Assembly (NCBI GenBank): GCA_964020085.1
Contig: OZ026595.1
Coordinates: 18,774,153-18,838,152 of the forward strand
Origin: Micromussa lordhowensis
Taxonomy: Eukaryota; Cnidaria; Anthozoa; Scleractinia; Lobophylliidae
Length of the DNA stretch: 64,000 bases
Direction of reading: 5' to 3'
The stretch's first letter is position 1; each line of letters opens with the position of its first letter. Below, piece after piece: positions 48,191-61,800 of this stretch. Made by a program: the position numbers and the translations under genes. The notes under the pieces were generated by a model, which did not search any database, was not told the DNA's origin, and saw only the letters and a list, made by a program, of their open reading frames with translations.

Positions 48191-49759
48191 ATCACTTGCC
48201 GCCGTGTTGTTTGACCCCGTAACAAGTCGCTTTCAACGAACAATTTTTACGAAATCCTCGTCACTGCTGAAAAATTTCCGTGAATCGATAGCACTTTTCA
48301 GTTTGTTAGTTGCTAAAGCCGACTATTAAAGTAGTTGAATTTTTACACATTTTTGTAGGTGATATGTCTTGTTTTATGTCGAAGTGTTCAGTGCCGGTGT
48401 TGTTTCCTTACAATTTAGTTATTCGGAAATCCCTGTAGCTATCCAAATAGATGTTTATTGTTTCCAAGATTCAAGTTATTCATAAACATCGATGATTGGA
48501 TGTTTCTTTATAACACAAGTAAGTAAATCCGAATCTCCTAATGAAAGAGATATTTTGAAAGGACCTTGATTGGCAGTTTTTAATAATTCATATTAGGTAC
48601 CTAACCTTGCTTTTTTTCCTTTTGTAGCTTTTCCTTTTTAGCTTGCTCGTAATTCAATTCGCAAATTCGAAAGTTAGCGTTTCGTGATACTAAAAGGGGA
48701 CAGAGTTAAGCTTATTTTGCTTAAGTCACGAAGATATAAAGACCGGGGAGATAAGGCTTCGTATATTAAATTCATGAAAACAAAAACAAAAAAACTTGCG
48801 AGGCCAACAAAGTAAAACAAAAGCATATCTTAATTCAGTTTCTTTAGACGAACGAGACAAATTTTGGGGGGTACCATTGCCATTTGCAGAACGCTTGCAA
48901 AACGACTCGCACGCTTCTTATCGGTACGCAACAAAGCACAATGTAAAATACATTGTTAAAATTTAGTGAGAGATTTAGTTTTAATATCCGTCAAGTGTAA
49001 TATATGTCAAGCAGTGCAATAATGGTTCCGGATACACTTCCGAATATACCGGCTTGTTTAAATAAAGAGATTCATTTACTGCCAAGTGGCTGTACGCCCA
49101 TAAATTTATCTTACTCTGGATGATGCTCTGTCACCATGAATGAAGTCTTTCTTGTAATGTATAAAATTTCTTCTAAACCAGCGAAGGGAGTTAAAAAGTA
49201 AATAGTTTGGGAAATTTGAAAAACGCTACATACAACAGTAGCATAATCAAGTGCAAATTACATTGATGTACGTTGAAACAGTGGTGTTGTTTCAAGAACG
49301 ACCCTCGTATTGTTGAATGCTTTAATTCTTTATTTCATTCTGAAATACCTGCAAAATACATACTTAGGTATTTATTCAATTAAATGTTGCCGATGCCGGG
49401 TATACATATTGTTTTTAGCTAAATAATGGCTTCAGATATTTCCGACTAAAAGCAGAAGATAACTTCCTGTTCAAATTGAACATGATGAGCTCCGAGCTTT
49501 TTTGGCTTCATAATGGCCTCAGAAATTTCACCTGTAAGCGGAAAATAACTTTCTGTTCAATTTTAACTGGATGTTTTGCCTAGCGGCGAGCTCCGGCCAC
49601 GGTTAAGTGCTTCTTGTAAGGCGGAATCCCTGCTGGGCAAGCTAAGGACCATACAACTCCAGGCGAATCACGATCTTTGTTATAACAAGCACAGTACATT
49701 CCACGGACCTTTCAATCGCAACCTTTCCACCTCCAATTCGCCTCGGTGTTTGGGTAAGC
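48191..49759. other. Upstream region of the minus-strand GPCR
   Basis: No gene supported. It must contain the promoter of the 47081-48190 receptor. An imperfect duplicated block is present (TAATGGCTTCAGATATTTCCG near 49425 and TAATGGCCTCAGAAATTTCAC near 49512). Confidence 0.45.
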
Positions 49760-50882
49760 AAGATAATTTGGTTTTATCAACTGAGTTGATAATGTGAATT
49801 GACCACCGTAAAGAGATTCGAAAGCTGAGGTTTCGAGCGTTAGCCCTTCGTCGGGTCGGGGCGAATCGACGAATTGTGGGTTGTGTGTGGTTTATATACA
49901 GAAAGATGGAGCTACGCTATTGGTTGGTGCATGGTAACGTGAAAACAACAGAATAAATGTGCGATTTTTTCGACAAACATGGCTATCCTGCTTCTGTTGT
50001 TAAAACGGGCCATCATCGCGCGTAACAAATTGATCGCCAGTCAGCACTACAGAAGGAGAATAATGATAGAATTCCATGCACCCTCACATTTCACCCTCAC
50101 AAACACGCAGTAAAATACATCATTCTAAAAACCTTTAAATGACTTCAAAATTATCCCGATACTGGCAGAATCTTTCCGCAACCTCCATTAATTTCATTCA
50201 AACGCGACAAAACCATAGTTAACCTTTTAGTCAGAAGTGTATTTCAATCAACCCGGAACTTTTAAATGCGCACGCGCACGATGTAAAACATGTCCTTTCA
50301 TTCGTAACGTTGAGAAAATATCGGGCCCTGAGCGATCCATCAAGATCACTGATCATTCACCTGTACCTCGGCCAATGTCATCTACTGTATAACTTGCACT
50401 CTTTGCAAAAAGTTATATATCGGCGAAACAGGGAGATGACTAGGCGACCGATTCCGAGAACACCTTCGTGATGTAGAAAAAGACGACAAAAACGCATCTA
50501 AACCGGTCGCAAGACACTTTAATCTCTCCAATCATTCTCTAAGCAACATATGGCAGTCTGCGGCCTTTCCCTACATCAAGGAAGCACGGAAAGCCGCAAA
50601 ACTCTAGAACAAAAAAATATTTTCCAAATCGGCACTCTTAACCCCCACGGTATCAACGAACGCTTTTCATTCAACTAATTTATTCTGTTGTTTTTCACGT
50701 TACCATGCACCAACCAATAGCGTAGCTCCATCTTTCTGTACATAAACCACACCACAACCCACAATTTCTCGACTCGCTTCGACGAAGGGCTAACGCTCGA
50801 AACGTCAGCTTTCCAATCTCTTTACGGTGGCAAATTCACATAACATGTATCAACTCAGTCGATAAAACCAAATTATCTTGTA
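49760..50882 (+). mobile_element. Degenerate Penelope-like retroelement with inverted terminal arms
   Basis: Arms of about 190 bp (49760-49955 and 50690-50882) are inverted relative to each other. They share CGTTAGCCCTTCGTCGGG / GACGAAGGGCTAACG and TAGCGTAGCTCCATC. Between them the plus strand carries, with several stops, the C-terminal part of a Penelope-type protein. Seen: the GIY-YIG endonuclease signature CKKLYIGETGR followed by RFREHL, then HFNLSNHS, and a tail FQIGTLNPHGINERFSF. The reverse transcriptase core is absent, so it is a 5'-truncated, inactive copy. Confidence 0.85.
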
Positions 50883-51959
50883 ATACTCCCAACCGACTCA
50901 GCACCACAGTTTCTTTAGAAGCTTACCCCTTTATGTAATGAGTTAAGTTCCCTACACGGCAGGAAAAAAGGATTTGTTTTTCTTGGATCGCAAATTCGCA
51001 ATTTTTTTCCAGTCAAAAACTTCAAAAAAGGAGACTATCAAATAAAGTGTACCTAATTTGTAACTCGATGCGTTACCAAATTTTCCAAGGTATGGGGCTC
51101 CGCTTGCAGGTTTAAAAACGCTCTGCTCAAGACTACTCGGTCTCAAGTTAAAAACAAACAAACAAGCAAACAAAAACGCGTGCAGGAAATTGACTTTTAC
51201 AGAGAGGCAGAAGACTTATAAAAGAAAGAAAGAAAGATGACCGCACAGAGACTCTTCATATTTCTGTCAGAATGTTCAGTTTTAACCTCCACCCACCTGG
51301 AAATTCCAATTTAGTTTCATATCTTCCTTTAAAACGTTTGGCTTTTGAAATCCCCTTCCCCTTGGAATTTCCATTAACCTTCTTTGGGTATGGACATTTT
51401 CAGGAACTGCACGATGTGGGCGCAAACAACAATTTCTTTCAACTTGACAGGCAACAGCAATGCTGCATTTCAAGTTAAAAATATTTTTGAGATGCATTGC
51501 TGTGCGGATTTCCACTAATACGTCTAGGAGGAATCACATTAAAAAGCTAAAACCGCACTCTGGACAATTGACTTACACTGTCAGAGCATATCCTCGGTTA
51601 AGGTAGTAATGTGCGAGGGAGTACTCCTCGAACATTTTGAGTGATGGTGTGTGGTGTTCAAACCCCGATCCTACTTCAGACCAAGATATCAGACCAAGAT
51701 ATCAGATCTCTGCAGGATCTATTCAAACGCTCCAATTTAAAGTCAGCTTTTACTAACTAATCGCTGCTTCCCACTATTTTCATCTAAGTGCATTCCATAG
51801 AATGTAGGTAAAGCGGTAAACGAGTTCATACAGTCCACCGCGTTTGTTCTTCTTGAAACCGGTTAGTCTTGTAAGTTCTCTTGAGCGCGCTCAATGCAAA
51901 CACAATAAAAGATTTGGTTTCCGGGAAAAAGGGAGAGAAAAACGTTGGAAAGAAATCTC

Positions 51960-52265
51960 ATTTTAACAGTGTTTTTTGTTTCAATTTGTGTTTCAATTTC
52001 ATTCAGCTTCGATATTTTGACATCCGTCTGATAAAACTAGGCATTTTCAATCGTTTTGTCCTTGCTATACCTTTGCTTGCAGACTTGTTATTTGTGAGGT
52101 TCGGCTTGCATCCTTGTTTGCGATCTTACATCTTGCTATACCTTTGCTTGCATCTTTGTTTGCGACTTTACATCTAGTGAACAACAAAATAATTAAATTT
52201 CGATACTCGTATTCGATTTCATTCTGTTTCATCAATATTTGACATCTGTCGCATAAAACTAGGCA
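51960..52265. repeat. Degenerate tandem duplication
   Basis: TTTGACATCYGTC...ATAAAACTAGGCATT occurs near 52015 and 52230. Inside, CTTGCTATACCTTTGCTTGCA occurs twice (about 52062 and 52132), followed by a repeated TTTGCGAYYTTACAT. Confidence 0.75.
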
Positions 52266-53563
52266 TTCAGCGACATTTTATTGTAAGCTATATATTACTG
52301 CTAGTTGTATTTTAGCTTGATAAAGAGGTGTCATAACCTGAGTGCCCTTCACTGATAATTGTCGTCAGTCAACTTTATGAGGTGAGTCACTTTTTTTATT
52401 TTTTAGTTAAATAAATTAATTTCAGAAATTAATTAATCAATTGATTGATTCAATTAATGACTTAATTAATTTTAAAGGCAATTTTAGTTTAAGAAATTAA
52501 TCAATTAAATTAAAATTGATTTATCATGATACGAAACAAAGTTATTGTTACTATTCCTGGCTGACTGAAAACAGTGTGGTAAGAACTTGCTGGGAAAACC
52601 AGCTTTTCATGAGTGTTGCTGGCTGGCAACTTCGCATAGGTATCTAGTGCTAGCTGGCTGTGAAGAGCAGATATTATTTTCCCATGGTAGTTAATTATTA
52701 ACCGTAAACCTCTTATTAGGTGTCAGTTAATCTTTTCGAGCAACGGCAAGTCAATTTTGAAATTTCTCTCGTTGGGTACCTCTAGTACTCAGTCCTGCTG
52801 GTGGCACGGCACCGATTTCTTTTAAAGGAGTGAAGTTAGCTGAAGCGGTTAATTACTTATTAATTTCTTATTAGCGTAAATTTATTATCACTGAAAAGAA
52901 CAGGTCGTAATCACCAATACCTATCATGAACAAGCTTAATATACATTACAGTAACCCACTGTCTATTCCTTCTATTCATTGATATACAATGACAGTATAT
53001 AAAAGTAGTCTTAAAAGGTAACCTGGACACCTGTGAGCCATTTGTTTATTTATAACGTTAATAAATACATTTTGCATGGCACACCAGTAAATATAAATAC
53101 TCCTGTTTAGTGGTATGGCACCGCTATCTTTAGACTGAGGAGTGAAGTTTGCTGAAGCGATACACGTATATTTTATTTACAAGCAAAATATTTGTGGTGA
53201 TTTTGATACACATTTCCACTCTGAAAAAAGCCGTGATAGATAAACTTTGTTTATCGTAGTTTAAAATTCCGGCGTTATCTTTGCGGTAACAAATTATGTT
53301 ATCCTAGGTATGTATAGAGTTACTAATACGCGTTCCACAGATCTCGAGTGTCAGTTTCATTTAGCGAGCGCTTGCGAAAACATTAGCGTTGTAAATTTTT
53401 GCAACCCTCCCTCCCCTCCGGAGGGCACGAGCATGGTTTTAATAAAGCCCATTGTTTTATACTCAAAATTGTGTGATATTTTAAATCGTTGTTAGTTCCT
53501 TGGGTTAGTTTAATTTAACCTCCTGCACACTCCTTTAACAAATAAAGAAACCTAAGCCGTGTG

Positions 53564-53691
53564 TTACACTGTGATAAAACACGACGGGCATTTGAGAACT
53601 CCAGGGAGGTGTAGAAAACACGAGCCGCTGCGAGTGTTTTCTACATTTCTCGAGTGTTCTCAAATGTCCGGACTGTTACATCACAGTGTAA
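53564..53691. mobile_element. MITE-like palindrome with TTACACTGTGAT ends
   Basis: TTACACTGTGAT (53564-53575) matches ATCACAGTGTAA (53680-53691). Inner arms GTAGAAAACACGAGC and GAGTGTTTTCTAC, and CATTTGAGAAC and GTTCTCAAATG, also pair. Confidence 0.75.
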
Positions 53692-54125
53692 TCCACCGAT
53701 TGGGCTTCTTCATTTGCTTTATGATATAGATTTTACGCGCGCAAAACAATAAAACACGCTTTTTCTATGTTTAATCATAAAAAATTACAATTTCCTCGAT
53801 TGTGATTGGTTTAAAAAAAACACCTTTTTTCCACTAATTTGCTTGCCAAGTTGTTATCGGACAGTTTGTTATTAGACAGTTTGTTATCGGACAGTTCAAG
53901 AAGCCAATCACATTCGAAGTTGTAGTTTAAATCAATCAATCACATTCAAAGTTGTAATTACGTGCGTGCGTGCACACGCTTGCTTTTTGGCGCCTAATTG
54001 CCGGTAGTAGGTGCGGTGGTCTTAGAATGTTCACATCTCCTTTGTAGGTATTTTAGTGCAAATTTTCCTATCTTTCCTAACTTGGCTATTCTTCTTTTCT
54101 CGGAAATTGTAACTTTTATGACTGT

Positions 54126-54128
<3 letters not shown>

Positions 54129-54156
<28 letters not shown>

Positions 54157-54192
54157 GATTAACAAATCGTATGATTACAGACCGAATTGGAC
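54129..54192. mobile_element. MITE-like palindrome (family shared with 3575-3716)
   Basis: Arms GTCCAATTCGGTCTGTAATC (54129 onward) and GATTACAGACCGAATTGGAC (to 54192) are exact complements across an 18-bp loop. The outer context CTCCACTCAGTCCTATTACCATTACTTAT resembles the edge of the 3.6-kb copy. Confidence 0.75.
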
Positions 54193-55881
54193 TCCACTCA
54201 GTCCTATTACCATTACTTATACTCTGTTATAACATGCAATAAATCTCGGAGAGTTTTATTGCATTGTCAGTCATTTATTTTATCTATTTGGTCCTCACAA
54301 AACACACTTAACTAAGGACTAAATATAGTTTGAAATAAAGAATAGAAAAAAGGCGAGTATACTGAAAAAACTGCAGCCTGAGATTCTGCGCAATTTAGGC
54401 TCACCTCAAGGCACCTCAGTTATTGTGAACCAAGTTAAAATAGTTATTCCCATGCATAGTCAATAGCAATCTTTATTTTAAGAGTGTCCTTGAAAGAGCT
54501 GATTGAAATAGAGAGGGTGATTCGTCGAGTCGTTGGAAAAAAACCCAGAAGATCTCTTAACAGAAAGTAGGAGAACTTCTAGCATTGTAATTGTAAATTT
54601 GATAAAAAGTATTGGGGCTATTTACCCTTTCTACAACAAATACTCTTTATGCTCACCTTGCCCTTCCACCAAAACAATGTCTTTTTATGTCTTAGCCAAC
54701 CTTGGCCTTATATTCTGATGTTATTTTTGTTTTTGGTGGGGTGGGAGGTTGGAAAATAACGACCGTGTTCATACTTAAACTAAAATAATCTCTCATTAGT
54801 TGCCATTTTAATCAAGTGTATCAAGGACTTTTGGCCTGGTTGAAGTTTTCCATTTTATGCAATGGAAAAGTTACGATTTTTTACCTAGGTTTCAGAGCTC
54901 CATTGAGGCAGATTTTTTTAATCTTTAAGAATCATTCCTCGATCCTTAAACACCCGGAAAGATAGCGTTTATTCGTCTGACACTGATGACTTGATATCCT
55001 AAACTTTAAAAAATGTAAACACTTGTAACTGATTAGAAGTACGTAAAACACAGCTTGTGGTTCACCTCTTTGATTGAAGACAAAATGTATTGAATGACCG
55101 GCGACGGTTCCAGAATTTTTTACCATCAATGTCAAGGTGATATTTCGGGGTAGACAGCTGTTTTTGCACAGAGAGAAGATCAAAGAAAAGGAAATCAGAA
55201 CGCGTCATGGCTGTGAAGGTCTGATGGGCCTTCATTTTATTAGTGATACTAACAACAGCGGGTGGATTTAACTAGACACAGCATTTAGGAAATTAAACCG
55301 GAACAAAAGCTATTACAAAGCCAAACATAAAATTGGAAAACTCACAGCTTCGTTACTGATATAGGGTTTGGATCAATTGTGTGTCATTGCTTCTCTCAAT
55401 TACAAATTAGATTCACCATTTGGGAAAAGTGAAGGCACCACATGTTAGAAAAAAAATTAAATTTGTAATCAAAGATAATTAAACCTCAGCTCATCTCTTC
55501 CCAGTCGTTACGTGCGCATTAAGATTTAAAAAAATGGCCTGGAAATTTTGGAAAACTCCAAATAGACGTTTAGAAAGTGATATTTGTCAAAAAGCAAATC
55601 AACAGCACACGACATAGAATAGATCGACCATGAGTTATCCTACTGACCAAACGGAAATTAAAAAAAGTATCCCCAGCTATGCTAAACAAGAGAGGTCTAG
55701 TTAAGACAATTAGTGGTTGAAATACAGAATCAGTACAACCACCTGCATTTTAAAAACATATTATATGTGCGAGACTTTACTTCAACTGATTAATTTCTCG
55801 AAATTTCTCTTGGGCTGGTCATCACTGTGTAAAGTGTGTCGGACTCAGAGCAGTTAAACAGCAACTACTCAGTATTTTACC

Positions 55882-58800
55882 ATGCTTTTCCGGAAGATAA
55901 TTTTAACCATCTCTGTTGCCATTTTTCTGCTTTGCTTTGGCAACGGGCAAGGATTGGATTATGTGATGATAAATATCTTAGAACTGAGCCCAGATAATTC
56001 GGAAGACAACTGCACTCAGGGTGAACATGAACAATTCTCATTTATCAATGAGTTACCAACTACGGTGAAAGATGGGAGTGAGAGCAGTCTACCGACAGTT
56101 CCTTATGACGAAGGAAGCGACGCTAACGTAACAGACGAGCCTCCCCTTGATCGACAGACGACAGGCCCCAATACGCACCAACAGATCGGAGGTCCTCCCA
56201 CGCTTCAGCCGACAACACCTCAAACCTCGTCTTGGACACACAATACGGATAGTGCGACGAACGTGCCAACTGACGCACCACTTAACACAAATTGCAACTT
56301 AGTTTTCTTTGAATTGTGTTCAGGAGTCATTGATTTTACCTGGCTATCGATTCCTCCTTTTATTTTTGACCACCATAATGCAAGCCACCAGCTAATGAAT
56401 GAAAATACTGATTTAAAGGGTGTGTTCTATAATATTATAGGGCGGGCTATTCAGTTTTGCTGCAGATATCATGATCTCCGAGGGACACGTTTACAGTTCA
56501 ATCACAAGGCGTGGAACAAAAGCATGTTACATGCAAATATCTTCCGTGGAGATGCTGACATTGGACTACCAGTGTATATTGAAAACGAGTTCTTTGATCT
56601 CTCCTATGCTGGAAGTTTACGATTCATCAAAGTCCTTGAATCGCCCGGATTGGCTCTGATTATGGACAAGAACAACGTAAAAGAAACTAGCAAGCAAATG
56701 GTGTGGAGAGCTATAGCTAACGAATGGCCAATTCTGTTGATTTCATTGCTGCTATGCACAATATCTGGCATTTGTGTCTGGGCACTTGTAAGTGCAAGGT
56801 TTTTTTTCTCTTTCATCTTCGTTGTGACCTTAGCTGATACAAACTTTCATAGTTGCATGCATTATAAGTTCCACAGAAGTTTATTAATAAGATAGTACTG
56901 ATGTGTGGTTAAAAGGCTGCCTTTGCACAGCTTACAAATTCTCTGATTTCTGAACTTGTAAAAATACCCGTTTGTTCAACCTCGACACAAGATAATAGTA
57001 CTCGAATTATAACTGGAAAGACACTTTTTCTTGAACAAGTTTCTTCGTTTTGGCGGTGTAAATTCAACTTGATTTTCTAATAGAAGTAATGGATTGGCAT
57101 GTGCAGTGAGAATATCTATGAGAGACATATTTCCGGCTAAGTTATATAGAGGAGAGTTCTAGCTTCGTGATTAATAGATAGATAAACAGTGTTTTTTTTC
57201 CAATCTCAGTGATCTGTTAAAAGGCTGAATTGAATGAACTGCAATTTTTTCCTTTATTTAAAATGCATTTAAAATACCCATTGTTTGTTAAAGACAAGCT
57301 TGGTATTTTATTCTAGGATACAACATGGAACGCAGATGAATTTTCTCGTCCTTTTCATCGGGGAGCATTTGATGGATTTTGGTGGGCGTTTGTTACCATG
57401 TCAACGGTTGGGTAAGCGGAATCTTTCTAGGTACATGAGATTTATCACCTGAAAAAAATCAAAATTGAGAGTGAAAATAGATAGATAATTTTTATTTAGG
57501 CACGAAAAGCATGAAAAGCACGGAAAAGAGTATCCGAAAACAAATGCTAGACCATGTTGAAGACTGAAACTAATTTAGATTTTAATAGTGTCACAAACGC
57601 TTTTATTCGTCATCAAATGTCCTGCGAGATCAAACAATTGCATGTAGAGTGAACACAATTACATGCAGCAAAAGACGAATAGTATTTCTTTATCTGATGT
57701 ATTTATTTTTGTTATCAAGGTACGGTGACAAAGCTCCTAAGTCGATAATTGCACGGTTATTTTGTATTATATGGATCATGATTGGCCTCACAGTGTGCTC
57801 TGTAATGACGGCTACCCTGACCACAGCTCTGGCCTCCACAGCGGGCCGAGATGTGCAATTGGTGGGAAAAAAGGTAATTGAAAACATGCAGAAACATACT
57901 GCTCAATTTTTGCAATTAAGATGCACTATCACCGTGAGAGGTACTTCATCGCTGAAAGAAGAAAGCACTCGACAGTTGGTCTGTTGATTAGAAAACATGA
58001 CACTCGTTATTAAACCCTGTTATTTCCAAGAACACCCTTGTTTAAAATCAAAACAATCAAAAACTGAAGCTCTCCAAGCAGAACTCAAAAGCTTCCATTT
58101 GAATGGAAATAGACCCAGGAGAAACTCCCATTCTACAGGAGTGGGGATGCTTATCAGAGATTTGAATTAAACTCCTGAAGGAGACTAATGCCTTGTGGTT
58201 ATTTATCCACAAAAAGGATTCTAAAGCAGCAAGCCAATTCGGAGCAAAAGTGACCTTAATAGCTATCAAGGTGACATGGTCATGGAAAGCTAGGTCTTCT
58301 GTGGAGGGAGGGGGGGGGGGGTGAATGGTATAAATGAAAGACTTTGTGAGGTGACGAGACAAGAGTTTTCTTTGCGAGCCAGAAAAATTGTGACTTTTTA
58401 AATTTTTCAAACTGCTTTAAATGCGAGCGCGATTCGTTCAGACTGTTAGACATTCAGACGTCTTTTCCTGCGGGAAACTGTTTGTCTGTCCGCAGTTTCC
58501 TTATCGCGGCAACGACATGATATTCTGGATTTTTCCTATTGTCCCTTGTCACGCGTTTTGCATGTGATATTGGCCAATTTGCACAAATTTGGATTTGAGT
58601 TTCATCTGAGGTCATCACCATCTGCATTCAGTGAGTATATGGATGTCAGTCAACCAGCTGATCACTTCATAGCTTGCTACACCGTGCTGACGAGACCCAA
58701 CAAGGTCGAAACAGCTGTCCACGGTTGCAATTTGGCTTTCAGTTTGGACTCTATCATGTCGTTGCCCTGTTAAGCTTTCTACGTAGTATCAGCCTTGCAT

Positions 58801-61800
58801 CATTGTTTGCTATTCTTTAATAAAAACAACGATCAAATCGAGACTTCGAGGCTTTCTTAGCATTGCAAAAAATCGAGACTGAGAGACGCACATAACCGCT
58901 TAAAACGTGACAAGACCGCGAGACCCCGGAAATTCGACGAAAGTTTGCGCGATCCATGGTTTTTGATGGAGCATTCGCCAGCTCTTCAGATTTCAGGCCT
59001 GATCGATTTAAACTGCTAACACAGCGTTACAGCATTTTGGTTATATTTTGTTTATTATTTCTGCCCAGAACATCCGAATAAATGACACCAAAAAAAATAT
59101 CTACGCCGCTAGATAAGACGAAGAGCAAATTAATTTTGTTTTCTTTCAAACTCAGATAGCTGTATTGAAGGGAGGTCCCGCATTTCAGGAGGTTATCAAA
59201 CAGGGTGGAAATCCAAAGGGTACGTTTTAGTTTCAATAAATAATACGACTAAGATCCAAGTAATAAACACGTCTTTTCATTGTTACTACATTGAAGAGAG
59301 ACTGAAATAAATTCATGTCTACCGTACCGCTGAATTAGCTTATTTGTGCTTTGAGCAATCAGGCCCCGCCCCTAGTGTTAAAATCACTCACTCACTCAGT
59401 CCTCTTCGTGCTATGTAGCACATAAGGCCGTCTAGTGTTAAAATGCAAAATTGAAAAAGATGATTTTTTTTTCAGCATTCGACAATTTTGATGATATGCA
59501 CAAGGCCCTTGTACAGACTAAAACCGTCACAGGAATTCTGGATGAGATGTACAGTGGACTTCATTATCTGGAGCAGATGAGCGATTCTAGATTGTATGTG
59601 GCCAAGGTGATTCCAAGGGTGCGATCATATGGCTTCGCATTTAAAGAGAATGAACCTTTTGCTTGGCCAGTAGAAGAATGCATTCGCAATCTCATCTTGT
59701 ACCGCAGTGAAGACGTTTACACTTTGATGAAGGAGTACTTAGATGACATTGAGGTATTTTTAGTTGTTAAGAGCCCAAAAAAACACAAGGTTTCGCAGGC
59801 TTTCACGTTGAGAAATTAAAATTAGGATTTATTAGTATCGATGCACGATGTTCAGGCTATAGCTAGCGCACGGGCAATGGGGGCAGTTGCTCCTCATCAA
59901 AAAAAATTGGAGATTCTTTTAACCCTTTCTTAAGTGTTAGGTGTAGATAGTTCGAACTTTACTAAGGTTAGTTTATCTTTGCAACTAGGTAAGTAAGTAC
60001 TAGATCGATTTCCCCCCCCTCCTTCCCCCCCCCCCCCCATTACAAGAAAACCTAGCCACGGCCTTGACGATATAACGCACACGAACTTCCAGCGTAAATC
60101 AGTGTCGTACTTATATGTGTACTTCATTTGAACCAGTTCAGTGTGGAAGGGATTGTGCTTCATGCATGGTCGTTGCACAGTTTTTAAAAATCTTGGCCCA
60201 TGTACTAAATGCACATGAAAACGGTGAATTGTTGAGGGGAGAGTAACTTCGATAGTTGCTTTCTACCGATTTCTCTGTGGCACAACCGCCCAGACACAAT
60301 CACCCAAGGCGTGGGCAGATTCTGTCTTTTTCAAATTTTGAGAAAAACCGCTCAAATTAACGAGGCTTTCAGCTAATATATAGATTTAGGCCAGCCTAAA
60401 AGCGTAGCTCCTGGGCCGGGTTGTTCAGAGCCCGATCAAACTAGCCGAGGATAAAGTAGAATTTTGATTTGAGTTTTGTAACTTTGCGGTGAGATTTTCT
60501 GTATATTGTTTTTGTGTTTTGAATTTTAATGAAAGCAAAATACGCAAAACAAAAGCAGTGAAAAAACTTTGTACAAAAGAAAAGGTTATAATTCGGTTAA
60601 ATTTTAATCCTGGGTTAGCGTTAACCGGCTTCCTACCAACCCTACGCTGTTTACAGCAAGTTAATCCTGACATGAGCCCGCGATCTGATCGAAAAAAGCA
60701 GCACTTGGGCAGCGGTCAACTTTAAAAAAACACGTGACCTCGATGAGCCCTGAACTTGAGCCCGCGATATGGTCACGTGATACTGGTCAGCGGATTCCTT
60801 GTTTTGACAGGTGTCAATTGACTGCAACATGGATGTCCAAAGGACGCTTTAAACCAAGGGTACATGTGCTCTGTCAACCTACAAGGAAAGCCCGCGAAAA
60901 CTGAAGCCTCGTTTTGGTTTACGTGTCAATTGTGGCCGCCATGTTGCGCGACTCCACCACCGTCGTCGTCGTGCGTACGCGCCCACGAGCAATACCGCTA
61001 GCCATGATACACATGAGAAAATCAGTTCATGGGTTCCCTTCAGTTTCCTAATATGGGTATGGGGCTCCGCTTGGCGGCCTTCGGCCGCCCGAGCTCCGCT
61101 ATGAAATCAAAACTTCGTGCATGATAACACCGGCTGTTATCAAACTCTTTACTGAGAGGCAAACATTAATTTTTTAGGCACGAGTTTTTGGCTAAATTTG
61201 AAAACCCCTCGAGCTCAGTATTATGCCAATTACCAGTCCAACTGAGAGTGTTCCCCATTTGCTAGTCAACCAACGCAATATCCTCATTTCGATATTTTTC
61301 TCTTTTTCGTTTTCAAGGAAAAATTGTCTGATGCCATGAGCGATGATGATGTGATTGTACTTGGTGGCAATTCTCCAGCATTTCGCTCCATTGTTATTTC
61401 CCTGACAATTGTTCTTGGAGCGCTTATTGGAGCAGTCCTACTGTATGAAATGGTGGTGTTCTTTTACCAAAGGGTTGTTACAAAAAACAGGACCGAAGAC
61501 TTAGAAAACGGAGGAGGTAAGGAAAATTCTGTAGCATACTTTTTAACTTGTGCACTTCCTTCACTGCCAGTAAACAGAGCGCCCGCCTGGTGTTCGGGAG
61601 GTCATGGGTCGACCCACACGTGTCAAGTTGATCAATTCACCTTTCACACACTACTGATATATTTTGAAATACAGTGGGTTTTCGTGGGAAATATCGTTAA
61701 GTTTTTACAAAAGAAGCATGGTTAATGTAATCAAAATAAAACAAAGAGGTTGGTATTTCTTGTGATTCCTTGGAGAACATTTACCAGTCAACGAAAACTT

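Larger units (their letters stand above)
50883..55881. other. 5-kb intergenic region, repeats only
   Basis: No supported gene. It contains partial duplications (51960-52260), AT-rich ATTAAT tracts (52390-52530), a second duplicated block (52785-52850 and 53100-53160), and the MITE-like palindromes at 53564-53691 and 54129-54192. Confidence 0.6.

Noticed and set aside
57317..57873. Ordinary voltage-gated or two-pore-domain potassium channel
   Set aside because: There is only one pore loop and no voltage sensor. The pore is flanked by in-phase exons encoding solute-binding-type S1 and S2 lobes plus an M4 helix, which fits an iGluR layout better.
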